Shown piece after piece: positions 58,171-64,000 of a stretch of 64,000 nt of DNA. A model generated the notes under the pieces. It did no database searches. It saw only the letters and a program-made list of their open reading frames with translations, and had not been told where the DNA came from. Location: positions 13,483,733 through 13,547,732 of the forward strand of contig NC_092473.1 of the NCBI RefSeq assembly GCF_047495875.1, written 5' to 3'. How positions within the stretch are numbered: position 1 is the first letter of the stretch; each line of letters opens with the position of its first letter. The position numbers and the translations under genes are program-made. This DNA is from Pithys albifrons albifrons (lineage: Eukaryota; Chordata; Aves; Passeriformes; Thamnophilidae).

Positions 58171-60179
58171 CCATATTCAAATTGAGGTCCAGCCCCTGGG
58201 CTCTTGACAAGTTGCCAAGCTGGCCCTGATGTCACCAGGCAGGGATGGCCAGCCCTCTGTCAGGTGAAGCAATACATGGGTGCCTTATATATGTACCTGA
58301 ACACACACATACACACTCCCACATCTCAACTGGGGAGACCAAGGAGCACCTGCAAGAACGAATCAAGAGTGACTTTCACATTTCTCCTTCCTCCCAGCTG
58401 CATTCAGTGTGCCCAGGAAAGGCCACCAAGCCTTCAGGTCCTCCACAAGATGGAAGCAGCTCGGGCTGACGGTGGGCGAGATTCGAAAGAGGATAGAAGA
58501 TAAAATCCACCTTGGCTGGGGCTGGGAAGGAGGGGAGGCAGGAGGGGAAAGCCTAAAACACTTATGCCAATACGTCAGCCCTGAAGCCAAGGAAAGGAAG
58601 ATCTGTCCACAAAATAATCACAGAGAGGGCTCATCTGATGAAAGTAGGAATTTCCGATTCCACACAAACCCCGACCATCCATTAAAAGTAGCAGAAGAAT
58701 TGCTGCTTTGTGTCACTAATCTCATTAGGGAGAAAGCCCCGCTGTAACGCAGGCATTGCAAAGGGAAACCCCAGCACACTGCACATGCCAGGAGCCCTGC
58801 ACAGTGTGCCTGCCCAGCCGAGTGCAGCCCAGACTTCTACCGGCACCCCAGCAAGGTAGAACTCACCTGCCCAGATCTTCACTCACTGGAATATTATCCA
58901 CTTGGCTTGTGTGTGACATGGCATGTAGGATGTTCCCCCACCCAGCAGACCAGCACACAAACACCAGAATGACACATGGTAACACGGGGACTATTTCATC
59001 CACACCCAGCAACGGGTGCTGCCTGCAAGCAGCACAGAGCCCAATCCCTACAAAACCCTTCCTCCTCACCAGGCTGGCCATTGCCATTATTATGTTTAAT
59101 TTTTTTTAATTAAGAGCAATTAAATCAAATGTATTAAAAGCATACTCAAGCCACAGGGAATTCTGCTGAGATGGGATGGGGGCAGAAAGGGAATCAGAGG
59201 CAATACATCTAACCACCAAAGGTAAAAAGGGCTGTTTGCTGGGAGGGATGCAGCAGGGTAAGACGGATGGAGGCAGAAGCAGGAGCAACCTTTGCAGAAG
59301 TTACCGGGGATACAGCTCCAGAGGAACAGGGCTAAGTGCCCTAAAATCTATATGTTATTCCTCTAAAAAGGCATATTCTCTCCTGAACATAGCACGTTGC
59401 TCCTTCTCTTGCTCCGAGCCCACCATGTTTGGCTTGCCTGCCTGCCTCCAGTTCCCTCAAAATGGCTCTTTGGCCACCGCGAGCAATGAAATTTATTCCC
59501 AAGGTCACTTCAATCCTTGAGCCACTATTTCAAGTCTGGCTGGATTTAAACAAAACCCAGCCTCAGACACACCGAGTTTCCCCTCAGCCCCTCCTTTCTG
59601 CCCATCATCTCCCTGATTTAGAGATACCAAACTCTCAACTACCTTTCGCTTCCCATAACCGTCAGCGACAACAGCTGGAGAGGGAAACGGGAGCATATTG
59701 TGCACCCAACAGCTGATCCTGGCGGTGTGGGGAGGGAGCCCAACTGTCACCGCCGCGGCGCTGCCGTACGGGGGGACTCCTGCCACACACCCCCAGCCAG
59801 CACGGACACCGACAGGGCCAAAGGGTTTGTGTGGCCGCCGTCCCCTTGGTGCTCACGGGCTGGAGAGAAGTGAACAATAAGCAAAGCAAATAAACAGCAG
59901 AGAGAGAGAGATGGTGGTGGTGGTGGGCGCATTGTGATGCCTGCAGACATCTGTGGCAAAACCAGCCAGAAACGCAGGGCTGGGAGAAAATATAGGGAGA
60001 AGAAAACCCACCAAATCCTTGTGGCCAGGGTGAGACAGACACGCTGGACCACTCCCCTCCCAAACTCTGCTTTTTAAACCGCATCCCCAGCTGGAAAAGC
60101 CAGCGAGGGGCTATACAGCCAGACACGGCACTGCTCCCTTGTCCCGGCTCCACGGGCAGGAAGCTCAGGGCTGCCCTCG

Positions 60180-60312
60180 GCTCTTCACTGTCCCAAACCC
60201 CGCCTGCATTTTCAGGTGGGTCGGGGCACACCGTGCTCTCCGCTCTTCACTGTCCCAAACCCCGCCTGCATTTTCAGCATTTTCAGGTGGGTCGGGGCAC
60301 ACCGTGCTCTCC
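60180..60312. repeat. 62-bp tandem duplication with nested 9-bp duplication
   Basis: The unit starting GCTCTTCACTGTCCCAAACC lies at 60,180-60,241 and again at 60,242-60,312. The second copy is 9 bp longer because CATTTTCAG is itself doubled inside it. The rest is identical, so both events look recent. Confidence 0.95.
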
Positions 60313-60618
60313 GTTCCAGCAGCGAGACCGAACAAAGCACTCCCTTGTCCTCGGCACCTTGAGCAGGCGATGGTGGATCGCGTTACCTAACCCAGACCAA
60401 CATCTCATCCCGGCACGGCAGCTTTCGTGTCAGCACATGCCAGGCTGGCCCTGATTCCCTGCACCACCTCCCGCCCGAAGCTTTAACTGGACCAGTTTAG
60501 TACATGGTGCAAACACACAGGGCCTTGTTTCAACTCGTCGGGCGCTAACCCCAGCTCCAGGAGGTGATCCGACACCCGCCCGCCGGTCGCAGCCGCGGCC
60601 GAACCGCAAGGCGCTCAC

Positions 60619-60740
60619 CTGGAAGGCTGCCGTAATGACGTTAATTCCCCTTAACAATGTTCATTTCCATATTCAACAGAAGATGGTGAAATGACAAGAT
60701 GGGGGGTTATTTACTGTATAATTATAAACTAATTTCAGCT
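60619..60740 (-). other. candidate alternative 5' exon or regulatory element
   Basis: On the minus strand a strong donor, CTTCCAG|GTGAGCGC, has its exon boundary at 60,619, with a CpG-rich patch just downstream (60,530-60,615). The would-be exon holds TGACGTTA (60,636) and AT-core motifs but no long frame. It could be a non-coding alternative first exon of TNRC18 or an enhancer. Borders are nominal. Confidence 0.2.
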
Positions 60741-63558
60741 TTACCCTGGGTTATCCTAGGAAGCAGATCTAAAATTTCCCTTACGAAAGCCCTGCTCTGG
60801 TAACCATGTCTACAGTGAGATTAATTCCCAGCGATTTCCATTTCTCCAACAGCTGCTGTGCTGGGAAAGAGCAGGACACTGTTCTCAACACCGGGAACCT
60901 GCCCAGTCCCCCATGCCACCCTCGGCTAGGATTTCTAATACTGTCTCATCCTCCAGATCAGATTTTCTCTGGCACACCATCAGTCAGGAACAGGACCCAT
61001 GGTTTTCCAACCCCACCAAGGAGACTCAGTGCTAGGTGGGGGGCAAGGCTTGCTCAGGGATTGCTAGAAACCACACTAATAAATCACACCTTTATCATCC
61101 TTGTGTACCAGAGGCTCCTGCCCATTCACCTAGGAAGGGTATTAAAAAGCCTCACACAGCAGAGGATTGTGCAGGACCTTGCTCCGAGCAAGTTTACGTC
61201 CCCACGCTGGCCCTTGGGCTCTTGTCCATGTTCCAAGCCCGATGTCCCTACGACCAGCTATCATCACTTGTACCCACAACCCATCCGACCACCAGGACCT
61301 TGGGAAAATCACCGGGTCATCAGAGAAACTGCAGAGCGCAGGGTGGGACATTCCCAGAAACACACAAGTTCCTTTTCCACCACCATTTCAGCCCAAAGGG
61401 ACTGCTCCTGCCTTCCTCACAGCCTACAAGTTGGCTGCCAGCCCGAGGGAGCTGCATGGACATCACTCCATGGCCGAGCGCTTCCTCCACCCCCGGGGAT
61501 GCCGGGTGTGAAGAGTGTGACGGGACCGAGCACAACATCCCTGCCAGCACAGTCCAGCATCACCGCCCCTCCCGAGCCCCATCGGGACAGGCAGAGTCAC
61601 TGCTCTGCCTGAAAACACATACCAAAAAGCATCTAATTTCACCAGGGCCCCAAGGGAGGAGAAACATCCCCCTAGGCAGGTCTCCAGTCTGTCCACATTC
61701 CTCCCGGTGTTACACGGTGAACCCCTGCCCAAGGAGCCCCCGTGCTCAGCCCCTCGCACCACCCCCTGGGCGGGCAGGGAGGGGGAACTGCGATTTCAAG
61801 GGCCATTAAACACCGATGGTATTTTCCTTGCAGCATCAAAATGTGACCAAAAAGAGCTGTGTCAAACCACAGCCAAAATCCCACCGCTGCTCCGGGAGCC
61901 ATCATCCTCCTCCCCAGCCGAGTTAGGGGCAGGAGCACGGTATGGATCAGTCCAGCACCAAATCCATGCTATCCCAGTATCTCTATCAGCAAAGCAATTT
62001 TAGCATGGATGGAACCTGATGAGCGAATTGTGCTTCCGCTGGCACTGCCGATGGCAAGGCCTCCTGCAAAATCTGCGGGCTCAGCAGAAGCACCATTTTG
62101 CCATTATAAGGATGGCTACAGAGGGATTTTGCTGGCACAGCAGCACTATCCTAGGGGGAAGGGTATTTTTATTTCTTTTCCTATGCTCCTACCTGGCCCA
62201 GCTGACTGTAAAACTTCTCCCTGGGCACAGCAGGCCTGAAAGCAGGGACAGTCTCCAATCTGCCTTAAATCCCTGCATTTGAATGCACATGCTAATGTGG
62301 AAGTAGGAAAGCAAGGAAACCAAAATCTTTCCCCTCTGTCTGCCCACTTTCCTTTCAGCCACTGCTCTGGAGCTGGATTTAACACGTTCAGCTCTGCTCA
62401 TCCCGGTGTGTGCCTTTTCCCAGGCACTGGAAAGTGTTTCAGAAGCATATTTTAATGGTCATTCTTTTATATGTACACAGATCTGTTCTGGCAGCTCCCA
62501 CCCAAGAAAGCATATTTCAGCACACACCAAAAAGCACATTTTTATTAACATCACTATTATTTTAAATTCAGAGAGTCTCTTTTTGAAGGTGGGTGATCCT
62601 TGCTCGCACACAGCCCTGCTGTGCCTGGCAGGGACGTGGTCCCAGGGCAGCCCTTCGCAATCGCGTCTGGGGGAGCCTTTTCCACCTCTCCCAAAACACA
62701 GAGGCTGCCAAGAACAAACACACTCCACCGAAATGGAGCAGAGACCACGACCCAAAAACAGTGGGGTAGGGAACGAACAAAACAATAAACCCCCCATATT
62801 TTGAGCTGCTGCAGAGCAGAGCGAGCTCGCTTTAATGGACTCAGCTGCCCCACTCCGCCGATTGCAGATTTTTTCATGCAAGGTCTTCCCAGCAAGCTCT
62901 GAGCATGAAATTCCATTGCAAACAGTCCCTTTCCTCCCCTGTCCCTTGGCAAGGCCCATTAGGAGCACCCCATTGCTCCCCAGCCCCCCAAACTGCCATG
63001 CCCTTCTCAGGAACGGGGAGACAGCGATGCCCGAGAGCGCAGGGGGTACATGGAATGGCAGCTCCGCATTGATGGCCGGCTCGTCTCCCGCCTCAACCTC
63101 CAGCTCACTCCTCCCTCCACGAGCTTCCAACAAAGAGGCTTCTGTCTCCATCCCCTCAGCCTGCACAGCAGCGTCCAAAATGCTACCACAGAGCAGAAAT
63201 CCCCGCGAGAGGAGCCGAGGGTCCAGGGGTCAGCGGACACAGCCCAGGCGCCCGTACTTTGGCGCTGGGGCAGAGCCCGGCGGCCGGAACGGGCAGAGGG
63301 GACGGGAAAAACAAGGAGTCGGTGCCGCCGATAACTGGATTCTCAAATATGGCCAATCGTGCTATTTTTACAGGGGCGTATTTATTTTCGGAGGACGCTG
63401 GGCCGGATTTAAGAGTCTCTTTCTTCAGCCCGATGGTATTTAAGGATCGGTTTGAACTGGCTCTATTTAAAGGCTTCGCCTCCTGCCCACTTTTCTTAAC
63501 CCCTTGCACAAGCCTTTGCTTTCCACCCCGCCAAACCCCTCCTAGAAACAAAACAAAT

Positions 63559-63570
63559 CCCCCCCCCCCC
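63559..63570. repeat. C12 homopolymer
   Basis: Twelve consecutive C residues beside A-rich sequence. Length may be unreliable. Confidence 0.9.
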
Positions 63571-64000
63571 AACAAAAACCAAGCAACAACAAAAAACAAT
63601 CCACGCACCAACAGCACTGTAAATGCAAACCTACAAAGGGCCCCTCGGTAGCAGGAAGCAATCATCATTCCAGGCGATATTGTTAAAGCCGTAAAAAACA
63701 ACAACAACAAAAAAATATCCCTGCCTATCCCACTGCTGTGGTTTAATGGGAGTTTCGGCTGTTAATTGTACGGATCTTTTTAATGGAGTTTAGCCTGGCT
63801 GGGAATTGCCATGACGAAGCTGATCGTGCAGAGAAGGGTTGGCGAGGATCATGCCGGGGAGCGGACAAGGAGACCGGGCACCACAGAGAGGGGATTTCAA
63901 AAGACTTCCAGAGAGAGAAAATAATAAAAACTAAAGTAATAAAAACAGTAAGAACACATTAAAAAAAATCAGTGGTATCGCAAACCCCATATCCTCTGTG

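Larger units (their letters stand above)
49124..64000 (-). other. TNRC18: 5' intron of TNRC18, right end not reached
   Basis: About 14.9 kb with no reading frame resembling the TNRC18 N-terminus or any other protein I know. It contains a short CR1 tail (53,543), tandem duplications (53,135; 60,180), a C12 run (63,559) and several AT-core blocks that look like candidate regulatory elements (58,130; 60,620; 63,330). Confidence 0.75.

Noticed and set aside
60806..61809. two overlapping plus-strand ORFs of 268 and 257 codons
   Set aside because: They lie in different frames over the same intron sequence, are rich in Pro, Ser and Thr from base composition, and resemble no family.
62459..63178. 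239-codon minus-strand ORF, a possible missing N-terminal exon
   Set aside because: Its start is Glu-rich and looks protein-like, but it does not resemble the known TNRC18 N-terminus and the rest is low in constraint.

Overview
This is a vertebrate nuclear locus, almost certainly avian. It holds two intact multi-exon genes with GT-AG introns. Intron 8 of the first gene carries a roughly 300-bp 3' end of a CR1 LINE, the dominant bird retrotransposon, ending in ATTCTATGATTCT-type repeats, and a second short CR1 tail lies near 53.5 kb. The order SLC29A4 (+) then TNRC18 (-), tail to tail, matches human 7p22.1. Short introns and GC-rich exons fit a small avian chromosome.

Layout. Positions 1-2,800 are the 5' flank of SLC29A4, with no coding exon recognised. 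A CpG island at about 2,870-3,330 carries the SLC29A4 promoter and a non-coding first exon with its donor at 3,157. The SLC29A4 coding sequence is in ten exons from 5,250 to 9,452. They join in one frame to 527 aa, against 530 in human. They encode PMAT/ENT4, an 11-helix plasma-membrane monoamine and organic-cation transporter. Its 3' UTR runs to about 10,290. After some 0.7 kb of unremarkable sequence, the 3' UTR of TNRC18 begins on the opposite strand (about 11,020-13,149).

TNRC18 occupies the remaining 50 kb on the minus strand. I mapped 27 coding exons between 49,123 and 13,150. All splice phases agree, giving 2,864 codons plus stop. Only the N-terminal coding exon(s), about 60 residues judging from the human protein, lie beyond the right edge. 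The product is a large, mostly disordered chromatin protein. It has a Gln/His-rich helix, a coiled coil, an AT-hook, acidic tracts, a Tudor-like module, a long serine tract and a C-terminal BAH domain. The human BAH domain reads H3K9me3 and helps silence endogenous retroelements. The interval 49,124-64,000 is a 5' intron of TNRC18.

The two genes are neighbours and are not known to share a function. I found no new biological system here. The sequence-level points of interest are a 13-bp minisatellite, a (CGC)7 run and a strong-context uORF at the SLC29A4 promoter; several nested tandem duplications; two weak donors and a NAGNAG acceptor in TNRC18; a polyserine tract kept by mixed codons; and intronic AT-rich blocks that look like candidate regulatory elements. 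Function of those blocks cannot be shown from one sequence.
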